Positions 39,064 through 47,095 of a DNA stretch of 53,442 bases are shown here, in pieces. Origin of the DNA: CAYMTN01 sp964393335 (GTDB lineage Bacteria; Chloroflexota; Anaerolineae; Aggregatilineales; Aggregatilineaceae); contig CAYMTN010000003.1 of assembly GCA_964393335.1 (NCBI GenBank), positions 1 to 53,442 on the forward strand, given 5' to 3'. The notes beneath the pieces are model-generated. The model did no database searches, was not told the origin of the DNA, and worked only from the letters and a program-made list of their open reading frames with translations. A program made the position numbers and the translations under genes. The stretch's first letter is position 1. Each line of letters begins with the position of its first letter.

Positions 39064-41636
39064 TGTCGCTGAATCCTGCGCTGTTCCGGCTGACGCGGCG
39101 TCACGTTGGCCGCCGGATGTTTCAGAGCGTCTTGTTTGTGCTTGGCGTGGCGTTGGGTGTTGCCGTCGGCGTTGCGATCGACCTCGCCAACGACTCGGCC
39201 CAACGCGCGTTTGGCCTGAGCGTCGATAGTGTCACCGGGCGGACGACGCACCAGATCGTCGGCAATACAGCCGGGCTGCCGTCAGAGTTTTACCAGCGAA
39301 TCCGCACCGAGCTTGGTATCCGCGCCAGCGCGCCGGTCGTTCAAGCATTAGTGCGCGTGCCCACGCTGGATAACCGCACGCTGCGGCTGTTAGGCGTTGA
39401 CCCGTTTGCCGAGGCCCCTTTTCGTGATTATCTGATCCCTGAAAACCTCGATGCACAGACCCTGGCCGGTTATTATGCCTTTCTGGTGAAGCCAAACACG
39501 GTGCTGATCAGCGAGCCGCTGGCGGCACGTTTTGGCATTCAACCGGGGGATTTCCTGTCAGTGCAAACCCGCACCCGGCCTGAGGTCGAGGTCGAAGTCG
39601 TGGGCCTGCTGTATCCTTCGGACAAGCTGAGCCAGGAAGCGTTGGATAATCTGTTGATCGCCGATATTGCCACCGCTCAGGAGTTGACCGGGCAGCCTGG
39701 CACGATCACGCGCATCGATTTGATCCTGCCGGAAGATTACGATCTCACGCGGATCACGGCGATGCTGCCGCCGAGTGCTGCATTGGTCGAACCTGAAAAT
39801 CGGAATGATGCGCTCAGCCAGATGACCGCTGCATTTGAGTTGAACTTGCAGGCGTTGGGTTTGCTGGCGCTGCTGGTGGGCGTGTTTTTGATCTATAATA
39901 CCGTGACGTTCAGCGTCGTGCAGCGCCGCCCGGTGATAGGCATTCTGCGTTCGCTGGGTACGACTCGCCGCCAGGTTTTCACTTTGATTCTTGCCGAGGC
40001 GCTTGTGCTGGGTTTGATCGGCACCGTCTTGGGCCTGGGTCTGGGGTACATTCTGGGGCAGGGCATCGTCAAACTGGTTGCGCAGACGGTCAACGATCTG
40101 TATTTCCGGGTGAACGTTGAGCGCGTCACAGTGCAGCCGGTGACGCTGCTCAAAGGGATGCTGGTCGGCCTGCTGGTGAGTCTGGCCGCCGCGACTGTGC
40201 CATCCTACGAGGCAACACGGACTCCGCCGGTCGGCGTGCTGCGCCGTTCCAGCGTCGAGCAAAACACGCGCAGCCTGATGCCCTATCTCGCGGCGGCGGC
40301 GGTTGTGTTTGTGGTTGCCGGGCTTGCGCTGCTGCAACTTCCGACGACGGATGTCATCGTCAGTTTTGTGGCGTTATTCGTGATTCTGGTCGGATGCGCG
40401 CTGATGACGCCGCTGGCCCTGGTAGTGTTCATGCACCTGGTTACACCGGTCAGCGGGCGGCTCTTCGGCGTGTTAGGGCGGATGGCTCCGCGTGCGGTGG
40501 TGCGTTCGCTGAGCCGTACATCGGTGGCAGTGGCGGCCCTGACGCTGGCCGTGAGCGTAGTGGTCGGCGTCAGTGTGATGATCAGCAGTTTTCGCAGCAC
40601 GGTCACCGATTGGTTAGACGTCACACTCGGCGCGGACATTTTCATTTCTCCCTTTTCAGGTAATGATCAAAGGATCGGCGCTGACATCGATCCGGCGATC
40701 ATGGATGATTTTCAGACATTGGAGGGCGTCGAACGGGTGACGGCTGTCCGGTCAGTGGACGTGATCGCCCCGGACTACCCCGACCTTCCGCGTGTCAAGC
40801 TGGTCGCGCCAAACGCCGATATCACCAGCCGACCGCGCCGGTTCGCCTGGAACAACGCCCCAGGCGGTGATTATTGGTCGGCATTGCTGGCGGGTGATTT
40901 GATCGTCAGCGAGCCGTTCGCCTTTCGGCGAGGAATCACGCGCGAAAAAAACACGATCACGCTGCTGACCGATCGCGGAGAGCACACGTTTCACATCGTG
41001 GGCGTGTACTACGACTACACCACCGATCAGGGCACGGTGATGATGCAGCATGATGTCTTCCGGCAGTATTATGACGATCCGTTCTGGTCCGCCCTAGCGC
41101 TCGATCTCAAGCCGGGGACCGATCCACAAGCCGTGATGGATACCCTGCAAACGCAAACGCTGGTCGGGACGGGGCTTCAAGCTCAGAGCAACCGCGATCT
41201 TCGCAAGAACGTGTTGGAGATTTTCAACCGCACGTTTTCGATCACGGTGGCCCTGCGCCTGTTAGCCATGATCGTCGCGTTCATCGGCATTTTGAGCGCG
41301 TTACTGTCGCTGCAATTGGAGCATACCTGGCAGTATGGGGTCATGCGTGCCAACGGCATGACGCCGCGCCAACTGCGTACCTTCACCTTTGTTCAGACCG
41401 GGCTAATGGGCGTCGTGGCCGGGCTGTTGGCCCTGCCGGTTGGGTTGGTGCTGGCGCTGATCCTGATCTATGTCATCAATGTTCGCTCGTTTGGCTGGAC
41501 GTTGGAGCTGGTTTTGAGGCCGCAGGAATTCTTACAGGCGTTTGCTGTTGCCCTGGTGGCGGCGTTGGCGGCGGGCATCTACCCGGCCTGGCGGTTGAGC
41601 AGGCTGGTGACGGTTCGCGCATTGAGGAGCGAATAG
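39063..41636 (+). CDS. ABC transporter permease with two FtsX-type domains
   Basis: An 857-residue permease. An N-terminal helix (about 20-38) is followed by an extracytoplasmic domain, then FtsX helices at about 265-285, 315-340 and 365-385. Further helices lie near 410-450 and 490-515, then a second large external domain, and a last FtsX block (about 735-850, QYGVMRANGMTPRQLRTF). It is thus like two LolC/LolE-type units joined. Such permeases move lipids or lipoproteins or transmit mechanical signals. The gene overlaps the ATPase gene by one base. Confidence 0.88.
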   Translation: MSLNPALFRLTRRHVGRRMFQSVLFVLGVALGVAVGVAIDLANDSAQRAFGLSVDSVTGRTTHQIVGNTAGLPSEFYQRIRTELGIRASAPVVQALVRVPTLDNRTLRLLGVDPFAEAPFRDYLIPENLDAQTLAGYYAFLVKPNTVLISEPLAARFGIQPGDFLSVQTRTRPEVEVEVVGLLYPSDKLSQEALDNLLIADIATAQELTGQPGTITRIDLILPEDYDLTRITAMLPPSAALVEPENRNDALSQMTAAFELNLQALGLLALLVGVFLIYNTVTFSVVQRRPVIGILRSLGTTRRQVFTLILAEALVLGLIGTVLGLGLGYILGQGIVKLVAQTVNDLYFRVNVERVTVQPVTLLKGMLVGLLVSLAAATVPSYEATRTPPVGVLRRSSVEQNTRSLMPYLAAAAVVFVVAGLALLQLPTTDVIVSFVALFVILVGCALMTPLALVVFMHLVTPVSGRLFGVLGRMAPRAVVRSLSRTSVAVAALTLAVSVVVGVSVMISSFRSTVTDWLDVTLGADIFISPFSGNDQRIGADIDPAIMDDFQTLEGVERVTAVRSVDVIAPDYPDLPRVKLVAPNADITSRPRRFAWNNAPGGDYWSALLAGDLIVSEPFAFRRGITREKNTITLLTDRGEHTFHIVGVYYDYTTDQGTVMMQHDVFRQYYDDPFWSALALDLKPGTDPQAVMDTLQTQTLVGTGLQAQSNRDLRKNVLEIFNRTFSITVALRLLAMIVAFIGILSALLSLQLEHTWQYGVMRANGMTPRQLRTFTFVQTGLMGVVAGLLALPVGLVLALILIYVINVRSFGWTLELVLRPQEFLQAFAVALVAALAAGIYPAWRLSRLVTVRALRSE

Positions 41637-41639
41637 GTT

Positions 41640-41780
41640 ATGAAACCGGATCGTAGGCCGTTTTTCAACACGAATAACATCATCGCGCGCGACTCTGAAA
41701 CCGGCCAGCTCGGCGCGGTAGTGCAAACTCACCAGATGCCGGTCGGAAGAACGCTTGATTTGATCGATGCGTTAGCCTGA
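41640..41780 (+). pseudogene. 46-codon frame resembling the N-terminus of a DUF1028 protein
   Basis: The frame opens four bases after the permease stop, with GAGGAG ten bases upstream, and ends just before the lipocalin start. Its middle part reads NIIARDSETGQLGAVVQTHQ, close to the conserved start of DUF1028 proteins (a FSIVARDPETGELGVAVQSH-type motif). Only about 27 such codons remain, then 10 unrelated codons (RTLDLIDALA) and the stop; the rest of a normal DUF1028 protein is missing. It is most likely a remnant left by a deletion, though a translated short peptide cannot be ruled out. Confidence 0.5.
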
Positions 41781-41789
41781 GTGGGTGAC

Positions 41790-42956
41790 ATGCGCGGATT
41801 TCTGTTTGTGACGGGTCTGTTGGTGACAGTGGTGGTCCTGGGGGTGGTGGCGCTGCGAAGCGGCGATACCCACCAGGAAGTGTCGGCCAGTGTGGTACTG
41901 ATGCCGCCTATCAAGGTTGATCTGAGCGATTATCAGCGTGCCGACGGGCCTTATGACTGGAATTTCCCGGCGGATTATGGCGCGCATCCTACGTTTCAAA
42001 CGGAGTGGTGGTACTTCACCGGCAACCTGGCAGACGAGTCAGGGCGTCGTTTCGGTTACCAGTTCACCATTTTCCGGCGGACGATCACACCGGATGCTCT
42101 CGTATCCGACTCGGAATGGCGCACAAACCAGGTCTACGCGGCGCATTTCACCGTTACCGACGTGCAAACGGGCGACTTTTACCAGGAGCAGCGTTTCAGC
42201 CGGGGCGCAGCCGGATTGGCCGGAGCGACCGGCGAACCGGCATATCGTGTTTGGCTGGAATCCTGGCAGGTGCGTGGACTGGATGGGGACTCTATCCACA
42301 CGACCCTTACCGCCGCGACTGATCAGGTCGCTGTGGAACTGGCGCTCGATCAAACGAAGCCGCTCGTGTTGCAGGGCGACGAGGGGCTTAGCCCGAAGGG
42401 GCCGAACCCCGGCGAGGCGACGTACTATTATTCACTGCCGCACCTCGTGACGCGGGGCACGGTCTCGATCAATGGCGAGCCGTATGCGGTCAGCGGGACG
42501 AGCTGGATGGATCACGAATTCGGCAGCGGCGCACTAGGTGATGAATCGCAGGGATGGGACTGGTTCGCCTTGTACCTGGACGATGGTCGCGATCTCATGT
42601 TCGGCCAAATCCGTTCGGTGAACGAAGGCGACGCCCCGGTGATCTATGGCGGGTCGTTGGTGCAGGCTGATGGCAGCGTGCGCCATCTGCGCCTGGACGA
42701 TTTTTCGGTCACGGTTACTGCTGCGTGGACGAGTCCGCATACCGGCGCGACATACCCGGCGGGCTGGCTGGTGTCTATCGACGACGGTGATGCGGAACCG
42801 TTGGAGCTGACTCTGACGCCGCTGGTGGCCGATCAGGAGTTGACCAGAGGACTGGTGATCTATTGGGAAGGCGCGATACAGGTTGGCGGAGACATGACCG
42901 GTTATGGTTACGCCGAACTGACCGGCTATCAGGGGGCCATGCAGGGGCGATTTTGA
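41790..42956 (+). CDS. lipocalin-like protein, CrtC/AttH family
   Basis: A 388-residue secreted or membrane-anchored protein. An N-terminal hydrophobic segment (about 3-20) is followed by the family mark FPADYGAHPTFQTEWWYFTG (about 50-70) and a second beta-rich half with GTSWMDHEFGSG. The fold is a double lipocalin. Relatives include carotenoid 1,2-hydratase (CrtC) and AttH. AttH-type genes sit with an ABC ATPase and FtsX permeases, exactly as here, so a lipid-binding role fits better than carotenoid hydration. ATG at 41790 is used; GTG 41781 is possible. A strong terminator ends the operon. Confidence 0.85.
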   Translation: MRGFLFVTGLLVTVVVLGVVALRSGDTHQEVSASVVLMPPIKVDLSDYQRADGPYDWNFPADYGAHPTFQTEWWYFTGNLADESGRRFGYQFTIFRRTITPDALVSDSEWRTNQVYAAHFTVTDVQTGDFYQEQRFSRGAAGLAGATGEPAYRVWLESWQVRGLDGDSIHTTLTAATDQVAVELALDQTKPLVLQGDEGLSPKGPNPGEATYYYSLPHLVTRGTVSINGEPYAVSGTSWMDHEFGSGALGDESQGWDWFALYLDDGRDLMFGQIRSVNEGDAPVIYGGSLVQADGSVRHLRLDDFSVTVTAAWTSPHTGATYPAGWLVSIDDGDAEPLELTLTPLVADQELTRGLVIYWEGAIQVGGDMTGYGYAELTGYQGAMQGRF

Positions 42957-42971
42957 CAAACGTGAGTGCAA

Positions 42972-43008
42972 GCGGCGTATCGAGTGTGAGACGATACGCC
43001 GCCTTTTT
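42972..43008 (+). terminator. intrinsic terminator of the ABC/lipocalin operon
   Basis: GCGGCGTATCG and CGATACGCCGC form a perfect 11-bp stem with a 9-base loop, followed by CTTTTT. It ends 4 bases before the convergent sufE stop. Confidence 0.93.
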
Positions 43009-43011
43009 GAC

Positions 43012-43455
43012 TCAGTTGGCGAGGTGCTTTTTCGCCGCAGCCTGTACCATCGACACCATGCCCATCAATCCCTGTCCTTTGCCCATCGAAATATCGTTGC
43101 CGAAGAGCTTCAGCACAATGTCGGGCGACACCTGGGCCACCTGATCGAGCGGCGCACCGGACAGGGTTCCGTCCAGAATCGCCGCCAGGGCCTTCGCCGA
43201 TAGCCCCTGGGGATTTTCAACCGCAAAGTAGAATTTGAGCGTATGGTCCGGCTGTTTCTCGGCCCATACGAACGCATCCGATTCACAATATGGCACGCGG
43301 TGGTCTTCAGGATAGGGCTGTGTTGCGATGCGGTCAGGCACCGGCTGGAACCGGTCCGCCAGGTAGATCAGCAGTTCAGCGCGTTCGCTGCGCGTGGTGA
43401 CGAACTCAAAATCCGCCAGCGCTTCCTTCAATTTCTCGGGATAATCAGGCATCAA
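43012..43455 (-). CDS. sufE: SufE family Fe-S cluster assembly protein
   Basis: SufE takes sulfur from a cysteine desulfurase and passes it to the SUF scaffold. The sulfur-accepting Cys is in VPYCESDAFVWAE (about residue 57), where the canonical motif is GCxSxVW, so the region around it is slightly altered. The rest (LSAKALAAILDGTLSGAP, about 93-110) is normal. 147 residues, usual length. It follows the sulfurtransferase gene by nine bases, so the pair is an operon for sulfur transfer. The desulfurase itself is not nearby. Confidence 0.88.
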   Translation of the reverse strand: MMPDYPEKLKEALADFEFVTTRSERAELLIYLADRFQPVPDRIATQPYPEDHRVPYCESDAFVWAEKQPDHTLKFYFAVENPQGLSAKALAAILDGTLSGAPLDQVAQVSPDIVLKLFGNDISMGKGQGLMGMVSMVQAAAKKHLAN

Positions 43456-43464
43456 TACGTGTCC

Positions 43465-44328
43465 TTACCGTTCGATGGGCACGTTGACCAGGTTGCCCCA
43501 TTCGGTCCAACTGCCATCATAATTGCGGACGTGATGGTAACCTAGCAGGTAGGTGAGCACGAACCAGGTGTGGCTGCTGCGCTCGCCAATGCGGCAGTAG
43601 GTGATCACGGCATCGTCGGGCTGCAATCCCTGCTCGTGCTGGTAGATGGCGCGCAATTCACCGGCGGGCTTGAACGTGCCGTCATCCGGGTTGACCGCGC
43701 GGCTCCAGGGGACATTCGCCGCCCCAGGGATGTGACCGCCGCGCAGCGCGCCTTCGTTGGGATAGTCCGGCATGTGCAGGCGTTCGCCGCTGTATTCGGC
43801 GGGGCTGCGCACGTCGACCAGCGGGCGATGGGCGCGGACGTGCGCCAACACGTGATCACGAAAGGCGCGGAATACGCTGTCGTCGCGTTCGGGTGCCACG
43901 TACCGGGTGCGGGGGTAGTCCGGCTTGACACGGGTCATCGGGCGCTGTTCCGCTTCCCATTTTACCCGCCCTCCATCCATGATCCGTGCATTTTGGTGCC
44001 CGAACAATTGGAAGACCCAAAAAGCATACGTTGCCCACCAGTTGTATTTGTCGCCGTAAAAGACCAGCAGCGTATCCGGCGTGACGCCAATCCGTGACAT
44101 GAGCGCTTCAAAACCTGTCTTGTCAAGATAATCCCGCCGCAGGTGATCATTCAAATCCGCTGTCCAATCGACTTCGACTGCGCCGGGAATGTGCCCGGCA
44201 GTGTACAGCAGCGGATCTTCGTCTGATTCGATGATGCGGACATGCGCATCATCCAGGTGATCGGCGACCCACTGTGTTGAAACCAGCACTTCAGGGCGCG
44301 CATAACCGCGATCGGCGATTTCACTCAT
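43465..44328 (-). CDS. thiosulfate/3-mercaptopyruvate sulfurtransferase
   Basis: A 287-residue protein of two rhodanese domains. The N-terminal domain (about 12-140) lacks the catalytic Cys, as in all such enzymes. The C-terminal domain has the active-site loop ITYCRIGERSS with Cys about 245. CRxGxR loops are typical of thiosulfate-type enzymes; 3-mercaptopyruvate enzymes more often have CGSGV. The start is ATG 44328, with GAGAATA upstream; a GTG lies just before it. It is cotranscribed with sufE and may feed sulfur into Fe-S assembly. Confidence 0.92.
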   Translation of the reverse strand: MSEIADRGYARPEVLVSTQWVADHLDDAHVRIIESDEDPLLYTAGHIPGAVEVDWTADLNDHLRRDYLDKTGFEALMSRIGVTPDTLLVFYGDKYNWWATYAFWVFQLFGHQNARIMDGGRVKWEAEQRPMTRVKPDYPRTRYVAPERDDSVFRAFRDHVLAHVRAHRPLVDVRSPAEYSGERLHMPDYPNEGALRGGHIPGAANVPWSRAVNPDDGTFKPAGELRAIYQHEQGLQPDDAVITYCRIGERSSHTWFVLTYLLGYHHVRNYDGSWTEWGNLVNVPIER

Positions 44329-44387
44329 CACGTATTCTCCCTCGTTCGATGCTTGTTACTCGGTGTACAGCGTTGTCCACTGCCTAT

Positions 44388-44403
44388 ATTATAGATAATT
44401 ATC
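44388..44403 (-). promoter_or_regulatory. candidate promoter and operator-like palindrome before the sulfurtransferase gene
   Basis: Minus strand TATAAT (44388-44393) is directly adjoined by the perfect palindrome GATAATTATC (44394-44403), which lies in the -35/-10 spacer. The whole stretch is very AT-rich. The palindrome resembles half-sites of Fur-type boxes. Promoter strength is uncertain because no good -35 box is present. Confidence 0.35.
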
Positions 44404-44540
44404 ATAAAAATGGTACCCGGCGTTCGGGAATATATGTTGCTCTAACAGAGGCGGTGGCGACCGGCAGGGAGTTTGCCAACTCCTGAGTGGGGCGGTATAG
44501 TTCCGCGGGAGAACTCTGCCTGCTCGTGTGAGGGAAAATC

Positions 44541-45161
44541 GTGAGCACACAAAAAACGATCACGCGTTTGTCCGTGCCGGTCGCTGCGTTGGTCTATTAC
44601 TTCTTTTTGCGCCCACAGATGCGTAAATGGGGTACCCGATTGGGTGAATCGCAGCGCCGCCTGCCTGGTGATGACATCGTGCCCAAGCCGAATGTCCAGA
44701 TGACTCATGCGGTGAATATCGACGCACCGCCGGAGGCTGTCTGGCCCTGGCTCGCGCAGATGGGCCGCGAACGGACCGGCTATTACGGGCTGGACCTGAT
44801 CACCAACCAGGGCATTCCCAGCGTCAACTTTGTTCGCCAGGATATGCCGGTGCCCGAAGTCGAGATGGCGATGGACGGCGGTTTTCGGATCATGGAATTG
44901 GAGCCGAACCGCCAACTGTTGTTTGGCGGTTACGATCTGCAGCGGCTGCCGGGCGTCACGCAGGAGGTTTCGACGCTGTACCTGCTCGAACGGCGACAAG
45001 ATAGCAGCACACGTCTTTTGATCCGGCAGCGAGCGTTCACGTATGGCATGTTGAGCCTGGCCTTCAATCTGATCTACGAGATGCTGTATTTTGCTTTTGT
45101 GATCGAGCAGCGCCAACGGATCAAACAACTGGCCGAAAGTATGCAGCACCTGAAATCATGA
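44541..45161 (+). CDS. SRPBCC (START/polyketide cyclase-like) family protein
   Basis: A 206-residue protein of the SRPBCC fold, which binds hydrophobic ligands in a deep cavity. The N-terminus has a short hydrophobic segment (SVPVAALVYYFFLRP, about 11-25), so it may be membrane-associated. The domain proper starts VNIDAPPEAVWPWLAQMG (about 57-74), the family hallmark, followed by GGYDLQRLPG. A second hydrophobic stretch (about 170-190) closes the fold. GTG at 44541 is used. It is 73 bases before the PspC gene. Ligand unknown. Confidence 0.8.
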   Translation: MSTQKTITRLSVPVAALVYYFFLRPQMRKWGTRLGESQRRLPGDDIVPKPNVQMTHAVNIDAPPEAVWPWLAQMGRERTGYYGLDLITNQGIPSVNFVRQDMPVPEVEMAMDGGFRIMELEPNRQLLFGGYDLQRLPGVTQEVSTLYLLERRQDSSTRLLIRQRAFTYGMLSLAFNLIYEMLYFAFVIEQRQRIKQLAESMQHLKS

Positions 45162-45234
45162 ACGAGGTGCAACTACCACTCGCATCACACGTATTACATA
45201 GTAGCGAACAATCAATCACAACGGAGAGTCTGCC

Positions 45235-45555
45235 GTGAATACACAAAAACGCCTGTATCGTTCGACACAGGATCGCATGTTTGCGGGTGTATGTGGTGGT
45301 ATTGCCGAGTATCTGGAAGTTGACCCGACCCTCGTGCGGCTGGTGTTTGTGGCGCTGACCCTGATGGGTGGGCCGGGCCTGGTGATGTACATCATTCTGA
45401 TGCTGGTTGTCCCTGAGCAGCCCCGGCAAACGTGGAAGGCCAAAAACACGCATCCCGAAGAAGAAACAGAAGAACCGGGAGAATCGATCGTCAAATCCAG
45501 CGTTCCGGTGCCGGATGAGCCGCTGGATCACGAACCTTCTGGTTCGGATGAATAA
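45235..45555 (+). CDS. PspC domain protein
   Basis: A 106-residue small membrane protein. The PspC domain covers about 5-62: RLYRSTQDRMFAGVCGGIA, then YLEVDPTLVRLVFVALTL and MYIILMLVVPEQP. PspC is part of the phage-shock envelope stress response and senses membrane damage. The tail (about 65-106) is acidic (HPEEETEEPGES). GTG start, with ACGGAGAG shortly upstream. No pspA is nearby. Confidence 0.92.
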   Translation: MNTQKRLYRSTQDRMFAGVCGGIAEYLEVDPTLVRLVFVALTLMGGPGLVMYIILMLVVPEQPRQTWKAKNTHPEEETEEPGESIVKSSVPVPDEPLDHEPSGSDE

Positions 45556-45633
45556 CCGGACCCCCGGCCTCAAAACCGAATACGCAAGCTGGCCAGGAAT
45601 GCATGTGCGCGTTCCTGGTGTCTTTAGCAGCTG

Positions 45634-47010
45634 CTAAGCCGAGTCGCGCTGGCGCAGGTCGGCGGCGCGCTGTTGGATGTCGCGCAGGTGATCGCCGTGC
45701 AGGGGATAGGCCAGCAGCAGCAAAATGCCCGCCGCCAGCGCTGTCAACGGCAGGATCGACGCAAACGCGCGAATGATCGCCGCGACGGCATCCGGCTGGG
45801 CGCTGGCGGACAGATCGGAGTTGTAACCAGTGAGGGCCAATCCCTCGCCCAGCATCAGACCGGCCAGGGCAGGGGGAAACCGGAAAATGAACCCCAGAAT
45901 GCCCCGGTACATCCCCTCGCGCCGCTGCCCCGTATGGACATAGTCTTCATCAACTACCTCGGCAAACAGCATATCCGGCCCCAGAACCGTCCCGCCTATG
46001 GCAGTCCCCAGCAGGGCCAGCACAACGGCGGTAGCTTCCATATTGTGCGTAAACGCCAGCGGCAACGCAAAGACTCCGGCAATCGCCATCGACAGGATCA
46101 TCGACGTGCGCGTGCCCAGCCGTTTGATGACCGCTTGCCAGACCAGCACCGACAGGCCGGACGTGGCGAATAGCGCGATTAGTAGCGGCGTCAACTGCTG
46201 CTCTTCGATACGCAGGACATATTCGGCATAAAATGGCAGCGCGGCCAGCAGGACGGCCAGGATAAATCGGGTCGTAAAATTGATGCCTAGAACGATCAGG
46301 AACGTCCGGTTGCTGAACACAATACGAATCTGCTCGCGCCAGGAGGGTTGTTCATGCTGCGAAAAAGCCGGATTTTCACGGATGCCAAGCAGCGATGCAA
46401 AATACATGAGTGAGGCGACCGTTCCCCACAAGACCGCCAGTGCGCTCCATCCCAACTCGCCGTAAATCGTCGGGGTGAGCGCCACCGCCAGCCCGGTCCC
46501 GGCCACGAAACCGACAAACTGCCGGATGCTGGCTCCGCCCGCGCGTTCACCGGTTTCCTGGTACATTTCGGGGAACAATGCGTCCTGGTTGAGCGTGACA
46601 ATCGACTGGAGCATGTCATAGATGCTGATGACCACCAAAAAATACACCATCAACGCGGCGGTATTGCCTTTTTCAAATGGCGGCAGCCAGACCAGCGCAA
46701 ACGCAACCGATGTTGGAATCGCCAGCAGCCCGATGTAAAAGCGGCGGCGGCCCCATCGGGTCCTGGTGCGGTCCGACAGCCAGCCAGCAATTGGGTCATT
46801 CACCGCGTTCCAAAAACCGAACGCAAACCAGCCGCGCCCAACCCACTCCGGCGCAACCTTCATTACGGTGGTGTAAAAATATTGGACGAAACTGTTGAAG
46901 GTCCAGTAGGTCAACAGCCCGGCGGCGTTGCCCAATGAGTATAAGATGGTGCGCCATAGAGTCATGCCTTCCGGCTGCGACCGGGCGGGGTGTGCGTCCG
47001 AACGATCCAC
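45634..47010 (-). CDS. MFS sugar:cation symporter (GPH family)
   Basis: A 458-residue transporter with twelve predicted helices, of the glycoside-pentoside-hexuronide symporter family. The N-terminal mark is FAFGFWNAVNDPIAGWLSDR, followed by the loop RTRTRWGRRRFYIG between helices 2 and 3. Several members use Na+ or H+ to bring in disaccharides such as melibiose; the substrate here cannot be told. GTG at 47010 has GGAGG eight bases upstream. It lies opposite the PspC gene. A 14-bp palindrome (TTAGCAGCTGCTAA, 45624-45637) covers its stop codon. Confidence 0.88.
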   Translation of the reverse strand: MDRSDAHPARSQPEGMTLWRTILYSLGNAAGLLTYWTFNSFVQYFYTTVMKVAPEWVGRGWFAFGFWNAVNDPIAGWLSDRTRTRWGRRRFYIGLLAIPTSVAFALVWLPPFEKGNTAALMVYFLVVISIYDMLQSIVTLNQDALFPEMYQETGERAGGASIRQFVGFVAGTGLAVALTPTIYGELGWSALAVLWGTVASLMYFASLLGIRENPAFSQHEQPSWREQIRIVFSNRTFLIVLGINFTTRFILAVLLAALPFYAEYVLRIEEQQLTPLLIALFATSGLSVLVWQAVIKRLGTRTSMILSMAIAGVFALPLAFTHNMEATAVVLALLGTAIGGTVLGPDMLFAEVVDEDYVHTGQRREGMYRGILGFIFRFPPALAGLMLGEGLALTGYNSDLSASAQPDAVAAIIRAFASILPLTALAAGILLLLAYPLHGDHLRDIQQRAADLRQRDSA

Positions 47011-47095
47011 TCAAGTATCCTCCGCGCTGGCCGGGTGGAGGGATTCCGGCCAACCGTGCGTCGTGATTGTATACGTGTGGCTTGCGTATGCTGGT

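Noticed and set aside
45624..45637. 14-bp palindrome TTAGCAGCTGCTAA as an operator
   Set aside because: It covers the stop codon of the MFS gene between convergent genes, so a control site is unlikely; it may be part of a weak terminator without a T-run.
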